A stretch of 14,913 nucleotides of DNA from CAYPCH01 sp964409165. Lineage in GTDB: Bacteria > Bacillota > Clostridia > Acetivibrionales > Acetivibrionaceae. Of the stretch, positions 1 to 6,401 are shown piece after piece. Within the stretch, counting starts at the first letter, position 1. Each line of letters begins with the position of its first letter. The DNA lies in assembly GCA_964409165.1 (NCBI GenBank), contig CAYPCH010000095.1:1-14913 (forward strand). The letters run 5' to 3'. The notes beneath the pieces were generated by a model. That model had not been told where the DNA came from and ran no database searches. It saw only the letters and a program-made list of their open reading frames with translations. The translations under genes and the position numbers were made by a program.

Positions 1-33
1 AAGGGCGTATAACTGCTATTGGGACAGGAGCAT

Positions 34-579
34 TTATTGCAATCCCCACAACCCCTTATTGTCTTCCCTTGCTTCTTTCTGAAAATCTGCAAAGTGTTTA
101 CTGTACTTGACGTCAGGTGGATAGGTGGTAGCTTGGGCGTAACCTTCCAATACAAGTATGGCATTAAACATTTTATTGCGTATTTCACTTTCCGAGATTT
201 CCAAAGGTGGTGTAAGCCAGATGTACCTTAAAGTCCTTCCATACCTGTCAGTTTCAGAGACATCTTTTTCAAGGTATATGGTTTTTCCAAAAAGCATGTT
301 CTTTGTAAAATCCGATGATTCTTTTCCATAAGGTTCGGTTTCATTGGTACTTTCAGGGGTGTTTATGCCTATAAAGCGGACTTTTGTTTGTGTACCGTCC
401 GATAGTTTTACATATATTGTATCACCGTCTACATGCTTAACAACCTCGGCTTTTTCAAGGTTAACGGTAGAGTTATGAGACGCGTCGGTACTTTTAAAAT
501 AGTTAGGATATAAATAGGTCAGACTTCCTAGAAGCATAAATATAATTATGGGAAGTAAGCCCCCTGTTTTACGTTTCAT
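34..579 (-). CDS. Thermonuclease (SNase/TNase) family protein, membrane-anchored
   Basis: This 181-residue protein belongs to the staphylococcal nuclease family, which cleaves DNA and RNA in a Ca2+-dependent way. A basic N-terminus (MKRK) and a hydrophobic stretch at about residues 7-28 look like a signal anchor, so the nuclease domain (about 44-180) should lie outside the membrane. Family landmarks are VDGDT (51-54), VRFIGINTPE (67-76) and DRYGR (111-115). By family alignment D53, R68, E76 and R115 match S. aureus nuclease D21, R35, E43 and R87; the D40 position is Asn (N73), a substitution I recall in many homologues. The frame is open to an ATG at 645, but the ATG at 579 is preferred. It has GAGGAA 8 nt upstream, starts the KRK-plus-hydrophobic signal, and lies downstream of a plausible -10 box that the longer version would include. 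It is divergent from the reductase gene. No terminator is visible in the 33 bases after it. Confidence 0.88.
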   Translation of the reverse strand: MKRKTGGLLPIIIFMLLGSLTYLYPNYFKSTDASHNSTVNLEKAEVVKHVDGDTIYVKLSDGTQTKVRFIGINTPESTNETEPYGKESSDFTKNMLFGKTIYLEKDVSETDRYGRTLRYIWLTPPLEISESEIRNKMFNAILVLEGYAQATTYPPDVKYSKHFADFQKEAREDNKGLWGLQ

Positions 580-633
580 TAAGTTATTCCTCGTTTCTTT
601 CAAAATCCCTAATAGAATTTCGGGTTTGTATGG

Positions 634-663
634 TATATAAATCATAAACTATAGGGGTTACAA
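634..663 (-). promoter_or_regulatory. Candidate sigma-A promoter of the thermonuclease gene
   Basis: On the minus strand TTGTAA (663-658) is followed after 18 nt by TATATA (639-634), about 55 nt upstream of the chosen ATG. The match is moderate and the region is AT-rich, so chance is possible. The same six bases read TTACAA on the plus strand and could serve the divergent reductase. Confidence 0.35.
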
Positions 664-688
664 TTATTGTTTATAGTGTTATTATAAA
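658..688 (+). promoter_or_regulatory. Weak candidate promoter of the aldo/keto reductase gene
   Basis: TTACAA (658-663) and TATAAA (683-688) are 19 nt apart, about 43 nt upstream of the reductase ATG. The spacing is longer than ideal. The -35 bases overlap those of the opposite-facing nuclease promoter candidate. Confidence 0.22.
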
Positions 689-731
689 TGAAGAAAGCAA
701 AAAAAGATATTACCATGATGGAGGGCTGAAT

Positions 732-1715
732 ATGAAATACAGGATTCTTGGGAAAACCGGATATGAAATATCTGAAATATCCTTTGGAGCATGGGCAATA
801 GGAGGAACATGGGGTTCGGTAGATGACAGGATAAGCCTTGATGCTCTTGAGAAGGCTTATGAAGAAGGGGTCAATTTTTTTGATACCGCAGATGTTTATG
901 GAGACGGCAGAAGCGAAAGACTTGTATCAAAGCTTGCAAAAAGCAAAAAGGAAAAGCTTTTTATAGCTACAAAAGCGGGAAGAAGACTTAATCCTCATAC
1001 AGCAGAAGGCTATACAAAAGAAAACTTGGAAGGGTTTATTGACAGAAGCCTAAAAAACCTTGATGTTGAGCGTATTGACTTGCTTCAGCTTCATTGTCCG
1101 CCTCCCCAGGTTTATGATAATGGGGATGTATTTTCTGCAATGGATGAGATTATGGAAAAAGGAAAGGTTGCTCATTATGGTGTGAGTGTCGAGACTGTCA
1201 ATGAAGCAATGAAGGCTATCAAGTATTCTAATGTTAGCACTGTCCAGATTATATACAACATGTTCAGATTGAAGCCTGCGGAAGAGTTTTTTAAGAAGGC
1301 AAAAGAGAATAATATAGGAATAATAGTTCGCGTGCCCCTTGCAAGTGGTCTTCTGACTGGGAAAATGACAAAAAACACGAAGTTTGAAGAGGATGACCAC
1401 AGAAGATATAACAGGCATGGAGAGGCTTTTGATAAGGGAGAAACCTTCTCGGGAGTAGATTATGAGATAGGACTTAAAGCTGTTGAAGAGCTTATGAAAA
1501 TAAAACCTGACAGTATTACAATGGCTCAATTCGCTCTCAAATGGATACTGATGGACGACGCAGTAAGCTGTACCATACCTGGAGCGAAAACTCCTGTACA
1601 GGTTATGCAAAATACCGCAACATCGGATATGCCTCAATTGACAGACGAACAGATGAAGGCGGTAAAAGGTATATATGACAGGTATATAAGGGAATCGGTT
1701 CATAAGCTGTGGTAA
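732..1715 (+). CDS. Aldo/keto reductase
   Basis: This is a full-length 327-residue NAD(P)H-dependent aldo/keto reductase, a cytosolic (alpha/beta)8-barrel enzyme that reduces aldehydes or ketones. The catalytic tetrad is visible: D51 and Y56 in FFDTADVYG, K81 in IATKAG and H121 in LLQLH. The cofactor-phosphate-binding end of the barrel shows as TIPGAKTPVQVMQNT (281-295). The opening YRILGKTGYEISEISFG is typical of YhdN-type members (AKR11/12-like), whose natural substrates are mostly unknown; none can be named here. GGAGG lies 7 nt before the ATG. The gene is monocistronic, with its own terminator 42 nt downstream. A long antisense frame covers it but has no features of a gene. Confidence 0.93.
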   Translation: MKYRILGKTGYEISEISFGAWAIGGTWGSVDDRISLDALEKAYEEGVNFFDTADVYGDGRSERLVSKLAKSKKEKLFIATKAGRRLNPHTAEGYTKENLEGFIDRSLKNLDVERIDLLQLHCPPPQVYDNGDVFSAMDEIMEKGKVAHYGVSVETVNEAMKAIKYSNVSTVQIIYNMFRLKPAEEFFKKAKENNIGIIVRVPLASGLLTGKMTKNTKFEEDDHRRYNRHGEAFDKGETFSGVDYEIGLKAVEELMKIKPDSITMAQFALKWILMDDAVSCTIPGAKTPVQVMQNTATSDMPQLTDEQMKAVKGIYDRYIRESVHKLW

Positions 1716-1756
1716 AACTAAATAAATCACAAAAACGATTGTAAATAGAAGAGACC

Positions 1757-1790
1757 AAATTGAGTACCTCGACAGGTACTCAATTTTATT
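1757..1790 (+). terminator. Rho-independent terminator after the aldo/keto reductase (bidirectional hairpin)
   Basis: A perfect 13-bp stem (1757-1769 with 1774-1786, AAATTGAGTACCT / AGGTACTCAATTT) encloses a CGAC loop and runs into TTTTATT on the plus strand. On the minus strand the same hairpin ends in only three U residues, so it would be a weaker stop for the candidate RNA described next. Confidence 0.85.
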
Positions 1791-1791
1791 A

Positions 1792-1846
1792 GAGCCCTTC
1801 CCTGAAAGGAAATCCGGCAAAAATCTTTGGGACTCGATATGCCGAA
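1792..1846 (-). ncRNA. Pseudoknot-like structured RNA element
   Basis: Read on the minus strand, UUCGGCA (1846-1840) pairs with UGCCGGA (1819-1813) over 7 bp including one G.U. The loop of that stem holds GAGUCCC (1835-1829), which can pair with GGGCUC (1797-1792) around one bulged U. Between them UUUCC (1812-1808) pairs with GGGAA (1802-1798), with one G.U, around a UUUCA loop. The three helices abut closely. Both wobble pairs become C-A or A-C mismatches on the plus strand, so the fold favours minus-strand RNA. No match to a riboswitch class I know. Confidence 0.4.
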
Positions 1847-1880
1847 GCTTTTTATTTTGTATCAAAACAGTTAAATGTAT

Positions 1881-1955
1881 TTATGCTAAAGCTGTCTCTG
1901 CAAGTAAATTCATTACAACTACTATGATAAACAGTATTGCAAGAAGATACCGCAC
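1881..1955 (-). CDS. Possible 24-residue hydrophobic membrane peptide
   Basis: A short frame starting at GTG reads MRYLLAILFIIVVVMNLL and then six more residues, ending in AETALA and TAA. It is essentially one transmembrane segment with an Arg next to the initiator Met. AAAGGAAG lies about 10 nt upstream of the GTG. In-frame TTG codons at 1976 and 1985 would add a Lys-containing leader but have no good ribosome site. The frame lies inside the candidate transcript from the promoter at 2104-2076. Size and composition resemble type I toxin peptides or small membrane regulators, but no homologue is recognised and chance cannot be excluded. Confidence 0.3.
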   Translation of the reverse strand: MRYLLAILFIIVVVMNLLAETALA

Positions 1956-1990
1956 TATAAAAGCACTTCCTTTCAATTTTTTCAACGTAC

Positions 1991-2038
1991 ATATTTTGCA
2001 ATATCCAATATCAATGTAAAATGTTTATTGCAAAATAT
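1991..2038. repeat. 13-bp perfect inverted repeat
   Basis: ATATTTTGCAATA (1991-2003) and TATTGCAAAATAT (2026-2038) are exact reverse complements separated by 22 nt. On the minus strand this would fold near the 5' end of the candidate small RNA. The core TTGCAATA recurs on the minus strand inside the small ORF (1942-1935), giving an alternative 8-bp partner for one arm. Confidence 0.6.
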
Positions 2039-2075
2039 ATAGAACCATTTTAGTGAGATATATATTCCAATAGAC

Positions 2076-2104
2076 ATTATATGTTATTTTTTATAAACAA
2101 TCAA
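2076..2104 (-). promoter_or_regulatory. Strong sigma-A-type promoter with no annotated gene downstream
   Basis: On the minus strand TTGATT (2104-2099), a 17-nt spacer and a perfect TATAAT (2081-2076) form the best -10 box of the minus-strand promoter candidates in the window. It sits 60 nt beyond the ATPase operon terminator and points into the 1757-2069 stretch. Confidence 0.55.
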
Positions 2105-2163
2105 TAGAATCAAAAAGTTTAATAAAGTTTAGCCAAATTTCACCTTCCTGAAATGGTTCCAAT

Positions 2164-2195
2164 AAAGCCCGGAAGTGCCAAACTCCCGGACTTTT
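2164..2195 (-). terminator. Terminator of the V-type ATPase operon
   Basis: On the minus strand AAAGTCCGGGAGT (2194-2182) pairs with ACTTCCGGGCTTT (2176-2164) over 13 bp with two G.U pairs and a TTGGC loop, 42 nt after the stop of subunit D. The U run is short and largely within the stem (GCTTTATT), so termination may be incomplete. Confidence 0.65.
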
Positions 2196-2236
2196 AAATT
2201 CTACCGTTTTGACTTGGTAATCTTGCTGAAAATAAT

Positions 2237-2881
2237 TTATACTCTTGCCTGCTCAATCATCATGTCCTTAACCTTCATGAGCCTTGTAAGGTTTCCTCTC
2301 TCGTTTTCATCAAGCTTCATAGTGATGTACTTGATGGTTTCGGTTAGTTGAGGAATCAAAACATATTCAAGGGCGTTGACCCTTCTTCGTGTCTTCTCAA
2401 TCTCATCGGCCAGAAGCTGAGCGGATTTTTCCATCTGTGCAAGCTCCAGCATGTAGGGAAGAACCTCGGACAGGGTTCCAATAGCTCCGTCAAGCTCTCC
2501 GGAGGTTGTAGCAAAGCCATAAGGATATATGTCCGTTTCATCAAGGCTTGAAGTTTTAAAGTTCAGAACAGGTACGTCTACGCTCATTATGTTTTTTGTA
2601 GTTACATCAAGTGAAATGCTTTGTTTAGGAAACATCAGCGCTTCTTCAAGGGCTTCAGAGGACATAACAGCACTGGCAATCAAAAATTTTGTATGAACCC
2701 TCATTAGCATTTCTTCAACTTTTTCACGCAGATCCTTATTTCGTCTGACCAGATCAAGAAACTTCTTCATAAGTTCATCTCTTTTGTCCTTTAGGAGCTT
2801 ATGGCCCCTTCTTGCGACAGTCAGACGTTTCTTGAGTCGGGTAAGCTCCATACGGGTGGGGTTTACACGCATAACAGCCAT
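2237..2881 (-). CDS. ntpD/atpD: V-type ATP synthase/ATPase subunit D (central shaft)
   Basis: This 214-residue protein is subunit D of the V/A-type ATPase, the long antiparallel coiled coil that rotates inside the A3B3 head and transmits torque to the membrane ring. The N-terminus (VNPTRMELTRLKKRL) and the long charged helices at about residues 5-65 and 145-210 are typical of the family, as is the less helical middle part (about 85-135) that protrudes toward subunit F. Length is normal. AAGGAG stands 8 nt before the ATG. It follows subunit B by 12 nt and is the last gene of the operon; the E. hirae extras ntpH and ntpJ are not found downstream. Confidence 0.95.
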   Translation of the reverse strand: MAVMRVNPTRMELTRLKKRLTVARRGHKLLKDKRDELMKKFLDLVRRNKDLREKVEEMLMRVHTKFLIASAVMSSEALEEALMFPKQSISLDVTTKNIMSVDVPVLNFKTSSLDETDIYPYGFATTSGELDGAIGTLSEVLPYMLELAQMEKSAQLLADEIEKTRRRVNALEYVLIPQLTETIKYITMKLDENERGNLTRLMKVKDMMIEQARV

Positions 2882-2893
2882 GATATTCTCTCC

Positions 2894-4279
2894 TTAAACT
2901 TGTTTGTCTTTATCCTCTAGATATTTATCCAGATATTCATCCCTTATACGCTTAAGTTCTCCTCTTGGGAGTATCGAAAGCAGTTTCCAACCTATTTCAA
3001 GGGTTTTCTCTATGGGTCTGTCCTCATCAAAACCCTGGGAGACATATTCCTTTTCAAAGGCGTCGGCAAACTTTGCATATAGCTTATCTACTTCTGTGAG
3101 TGCTGCGTCACCCAATATGACTGCGAGTTCCTTTGCCTCCTTGCCTCTTGCATAGGCCGCAAAAAGCTGGTTCATTGTATCGGCATGGTCTTCACGGGTT
3201 TTGCCTTTTCCTATACCCTTATCTTTAAGACGGGACAGCGACGGCAGAACATCTATAGGAGGCATGATGTCTTTCCTGTGAAGTTCTCTTCCTAGTATGA
3301 TCTGACCTTCCGTTATATAACCTGTAAGGTCGGGAATAGGATGGGTCTTGTCGTCCTCGGGCATGGTAAGTATTGGTATAAGAGTTATGCTTCCCTCTAA
3401 ATCTAATTTTCTTCCTGCTCTCTCGTATAGTGTTGCAAGGTCGGTATAAAGGTAGCCGGGATATCCACGTCTTCCGGGAACCTCTTTTCTTGCGGCTGAT
3501 ACTTCACGAAGAGCCTCGGCATAGTTTGTTATATCGGTCAGAATTACAAGGACATGCATGTCCTTTTCAAATGCAAGGAATTCTGCAGCCGACAGTGCCA
3601 TACGAGGAGTTGCTATACGCTCTATGGCAGGGTCGTTTGCAAGATTTATAAACAGTACGGTACGGTCTATTGCACCGGTTTTTTTAAAGTCTGTTATAAA
3701 GTAGTTGGACTCCTCAAAGGTAATGCCGATTGCGGCAAACACAACGGCAAAATTGCTGTCTGTACCTAAAACCTTAGCCTGCCTTGCTATCTGTGCCGCA
3801 AGCTGAGCGTGGGGAAGTCCGGAACCTGAAAATATGGGAAGCTTTTGACCCCTGACAAGGGTGTTCAGTCCATCTATTGCAGATACACCTGTCTGTATGA
3901 ATTCCGAAGGATAGTTTCTCGCTGCCGGATTCATAGGAATACCGTTTATATCAAGCCTGGACTCGGGTATAATGTTGGGACCTCCATCAATTGGTTTTCC
4001 AAGACCGCTGAATACTCTGCCGAGCATATCCATTGAAACAGGAAGCTCAAGACCCCTGCCTAAGAATCGCACCTTACTTTGTGCAACATTTATTCCCGCC
4101 GAGCTTTCAAAAAGCTGTACCAAGGCATTTTCGCCATTAACTTCGAGAACTTTGCATCTCCTTGTTTCACCGCTTGAAAGCTCTATTTCACCAAGTTCTC
4201 CGTATTTCACGCCTTCAACCTGTTTTACAAGCATCAAAGGACCGGCAACTTCCGCAATAGTTCTGTATTCTTTAAGCAT
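2894..4279 (-). CDS. ntpB/atpB: V-type ATP synthase/ATPase subunit B (non-catalytic head subunit)
   Basis: This 461-residue protein is the non-catalytic nucleotide-fold subunit that alternates with A in the A3B3 hexamer. It shows the B-type features: the P-loop is replaced by SGSGLPHAQLAAQIARQA (151-168), and the arginine finger is R350 in LPSLSRLKDKGIG, the same number as the catalytically important R350 of E. hirae NtpB. It also has the EVSAARKEVPGRRGYPGY block (259-276) and a helical C-terminal domain. The stop codon of A is separated from this ATG by one base (TAAAATG). A very strong AAAGGAGGTGG site is encoded inside the last codons of A, so A and B are probably translationally coupled, fitting their equal stoichiometry. 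Confidence 0.97.
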   Translation of the reverse strand: MLKEYRTIAEVAGPLMLVKQVEGVKYGELGEIELSSGETRRCKVLEVNGENALVQLFESSAGINVAQSKVRFLGRGLELPVSMDMLGRVFSGLGKPIDGGPNIIPESRLDINGIPMNPAARNYPSEFIQTGVSAIDGLNTLVRGQKLPIFSGSGLPHAQLAAQIARQAKVLGTDSNFAVVFAAIGITFEESNYFITDFKKTGAIDRTVLFINLANDPAIERIATPRMALSAAEFLAFEKDMHVLVILTDITNYAEALREVSAARKEVPGRRGYPGYLYTDLATLYERAGRKLDLEGSITLIPILTMPEDDKTHPIPDLTGYITEGQIILGRELHRKDIMPPIDVLPSLSRLKDKGIGKGKTREDHADTMNQLFAAYARGKEAKELAVILGDAALTEVDKLYAKFADAFEKEYVSQGFDEDRPIEKTLEIGWKLLSILPRGELKRIRDEYLDKYLEDKDKQV

Positions 4280-4280
4280 T

Positions 4281-6050
4281 TTACTCCACCTCCTTTGATA
4301 TGAGGGCTTCTATCTGATTGTCAAGCTCAGTTTCAATTTCATTGAAACTGTCGTTTACCTGCTCTTCAGGCGTATATTTTGCTCTTCCTATTCTTTCCCT
4401 TACAGGAATATCGAAAAGTTCTTTAATATTTACACCCGATTCAATTGCGTTCCTGCCTTTGTAATAGAATTCCATAATAAGCTTCAGCATTCTGTGTTGC
4501 TTGCTCAGGGAGGTATAGGTATCCACATCGTGGAAGGCATTCTGATGAAGGTAGTCCTCACGAATTGATTTTGCTGCCTCCAAAGTCAATCTGTCAGATG
4601 GGGATAGTGCATCAACGCCTACCAGCCTTACTATTTCTTCAAGCTCGGATTCTTCCTGGAGTACTTTCATTACATCTGACCTTAATGAGTTCCAGTCCTT
4701 GGCTACGTTTTCATTTATCCATTCATCCAGTCTGTCAAGATAAAGAGAATAGCTTAATAGCCAGTTAATAGCAGGGAAGTGACGTCTGTATGCAAGACTT
4801 GCATCCAGCCCCCAGAACACCTTGACAATTCTTAGTGTTGCTTGCGTGACTGGTTCGGATATGTCGCCACCGGGGGGGGAAACGGCACCTATGGCTGTCA
4901 ATGCACCCTCGCGACCGTTAGTTCCCAGACTTATGACCCTTCCAGCTCTTTCATAAAACTGTGCTAGCCTTGAACTCAGATAGGCAGGATAACCTTCTTC
5001 ACCAGGCATTTCTTCAAGACGTCCTGACATTTCCCTGAGAGCTTCTGCCCAACGGGAAGTGGAATCGGCCATCAGTGCAACGCTGTAGCCCATGTCCCTA
5101 AAGTATTCCGCAATGGTGATTCCGGTATAGATTGAGGCTTCCCTTGCTGCAACAGGCATGTCGGAAGTATTTGCTATAAGAACGGTTCTTTTCATAAGGG
5201 ACTGACCGGTTCTCGGGTCTTTCAATTCCGGGAATTCCATAAGTACGTCCGTCATTTCATTACCACGTTCTCCGCAACCTATATATACAACTATTTCAGC
5301 ATCGGCCCATTTGGCAAGCTGGTGCTGGACAACCGTTTTACCGCTTCCGAAGGGTCCTGGTACAGCAGCAACCCCACCCTTTGCAAGGGGAAAAAGGGTA
5401 TCAATAACCCTCTGACCTGTTACAAGAGGAGTTTCCGGAGCAAGCTTTTCCTTGTAGGGTCTTCCCACACGAACAGGCCATTTTTGCATCATCTGGATAT
5501 CTATAATTTCTCCATTTTCTTTTCTCACTTTTGCAACTGTATCGGTTATAGTAAAATTACCTGAACTTATCTGTTCAATTGTTCCCTTGATGCCGTAAGG
5601 AACCATTATTTTGTGCTCAACTACAACAGTTTCCTGCACCTTTCCAATGATATCGCCAGAGGTTACCTCAGTTCCTTTTTTAACAGTCGGCTCAAAGTTC
5701 CACTTCTTATTTCTGTCGAGGGAGTTAACTTCTATACCTCTTGTTATATTGCTTCCAACCATTTCCCGTATTTTTGCTAAAGGTCTCTGGATACCATCAA
5801 ATATACTTTCTATAAGCCCTGGTCCAAGCTCAACGCTTAATGGAGCACCAGTTGATACAACGGGCTCTCCGGGACCTAAGCCAGCAGTTTCTTCATAAAC
5901 CTGAATGGAGGCTTTGTCTCCATGCATCTCTATAACTTCACCGATGAGACGGTGTTCACTTACACGGACAACATCGAACATGTTTGCATCTCTCATGCCT
6001 TCAGCAATTACCAAAGGACCGGAGACTTTTACAATTGTTCCCTGACTCAC
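4281..6050 (-). CDS. ntpA/atpA: V-type ATP synthase/ATPase catalytic subunit A
   Basis: This 589-residue protein is the catalytic subunit. The Walker A motif GPFGSGKT is at 232-239 (K238), the catalytic glutamate is E261 in CGERGNEM, and the Walker B-like segment is SVALMADSTSRWAEALRE (323-340). E. hirae NtpA uses the same K238 and E261. The bulge domain typical of A subunits is present between the N-terminal barrel and the P-loop (about 110-190). The start is GTG at 6050 with GAAGGGAT upstream; no ATG gives a better family fit. It begins 30 nt after subunit F. A run of eight C on the coding strand (plus-strand G run 4872-4879) encodes the conserved SPPGGD motif and is a possible slippage site. 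Confidence 0.97.
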   Translation of the reverse strand: MSQGTIVKVSGPLVIAEGMRDANMFDVVRVSEHRLIGEVIEMHGDKASIQVYEETAGLGPGEPVVSTGAPLSVELGPGLIESIFDGIQRPLAKIREMVGSNITRGIEVNSLDRNKKWNFEPTVKKGTEVTSGDIIGKVQETVVVEHKIMVPYGIKGTIEQISSGNFTITDTVAKVRKENGEIIDIQMMQKWPVRVGRPYKEKLAPETPLVTGQRVIDTLFPLAKGGVAAVPGPFGSGKTVVQHQLAKWADAEIVVYIGCGERGNEMTDVLMEFPELKDPRTGQSLMKRTVLIANTSDMPVAAREASIYTGITIAEYFRDMGYSVALMADSTSRWAEALREMSGRLEEMPGEEGYPAYLSSRLAQFYERAGRVISLGTNGREGALTAIGAVSPPGGDISEPVTQATLRIVKVFWGLDASLAYRRHFPAINWLLSYSLYLDRLDEWINENVAKDWNSLRSDVMKVLQEESELEEIVRLVGVDALSPSDRLTLEAAKSIREDYLHQNAFHDVDTYTSLSKQHRMLKLIMEFYYKGRNAIESGVNIKELFDIPVRERIGRAKYTPEEQVNDSFNEIETELDNQIEALISKEVE

Positions 6051-6080
6051 TCTTTATCCCTTCTTTCATTTTTAAGTTTA

Positions 6081-6401
6081 CTATTCGTCTCTAAACAATA
6101 TATCTGCGCCTACTGCACGTTCAACACTCTTTTTGACACCCTGCATACCTATGCCGAGAGTACCCTGATTGCTAGGGATGGGTATAATTGCAGGAAATCG
6201 TTCATCATTGTATTTATCAATTGCACTCATGATGTTTTTTGCCAATTGTTCTGTAATATAGACCACTGCAAATTGCTCATCGGCCAATTTGTCCAATACC
6301 TCCTGAGCCTCAAGAGGGCTTGTTACAGGAAATACCGACATTCCAACGGCTTTAAAGCCTAATACACTATCCTTGTCTCCTATTACACCGATTTTATACA
6401 T
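6081..6401 (-). CDS. ntpG/atpF: V-type ATP synthase/ATPase subunit F (NtpG)
   Basis: This 106-residue subunit binds the D shaft and helps couple rotation to catalysis. The Rossmann-like opening YKIGVIGDKDSVLGFKAVG (2-20), the middle FAVVYITEQLA and the C-terminal GADILFRDE are typical, and the length is normal. Its ATG overlaps the end of the subunit C gene by 8 nt (ATGTATAA), which suggests translational coupling; the ribosome site (AAAGGC or GAGAGAG) is weak. In E. hirae the equivalent gene is called ntpG, so symbols differ between naming schemes. Confidence 0.94.
   Translation of the reverse strand: MYKIGVIGDKDSVLGFKAVGMSVFPVTSPLEAQEVLDKLADEQFAVVYITEQLAKNIMSAIDKYNDERFPAIIPIPSNQGTLGIGMQGVKKSVERAVGADILFRDE

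Larger units (their letters stand above)
1757..2069 (-). ncRNA. Candidate independent small transcript (structured RNA or small-peptide mRNA)
   Basis: This stretch between the reductase and the ATPase operon holds no conventional gene. It does start about 7 nt after a near-consensus minus-strand promoter (2104-2076) and ends at the 13-bp hairpin at 1786-1757. In between, 5' to 3' on the minus strand, are a 13-bp inverted repeat (2038-1991), a possible 24-codon hydrophobic ORF (1955-1881) and a pseudoknot-like fold (1846-1792). The upstream ATPase operon has its own terminator at 2194-2164, so this would be a separate unit of roughly 310 nt. I do not recognise it as a known RNA family. That it is transcribed is inference. 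Confidence 0.4.

Noticed and set aside
580..645. N-terminal extension of the thermonuclease from ATG 645
   Set aside because: It contains the candidate -10 box and places 22 unrelated residues before a normal signal anchor; GAGGAA marks the ATG at 579.
1791..1860. Plus-strand riboswitch with a poly-U expression platform (GCTTTTTATTTT at 1847-1858)
   Set aside because: Both wobble-containing helices lose pairs when read on the plus strand, no plus-strand promoter follows the reductase terminator, and no plus-strand gene lies downstream before the convergent ATPase operon.
1050..1865. Long minus-strand open frame (271 codons) antisense to the aldo/keto reductase
   Set aside because: It overlaps a clear full-length enzyme gene, has no ribosome site, and its Cys/His/Phe-rich composition is that of an antisense shadow.
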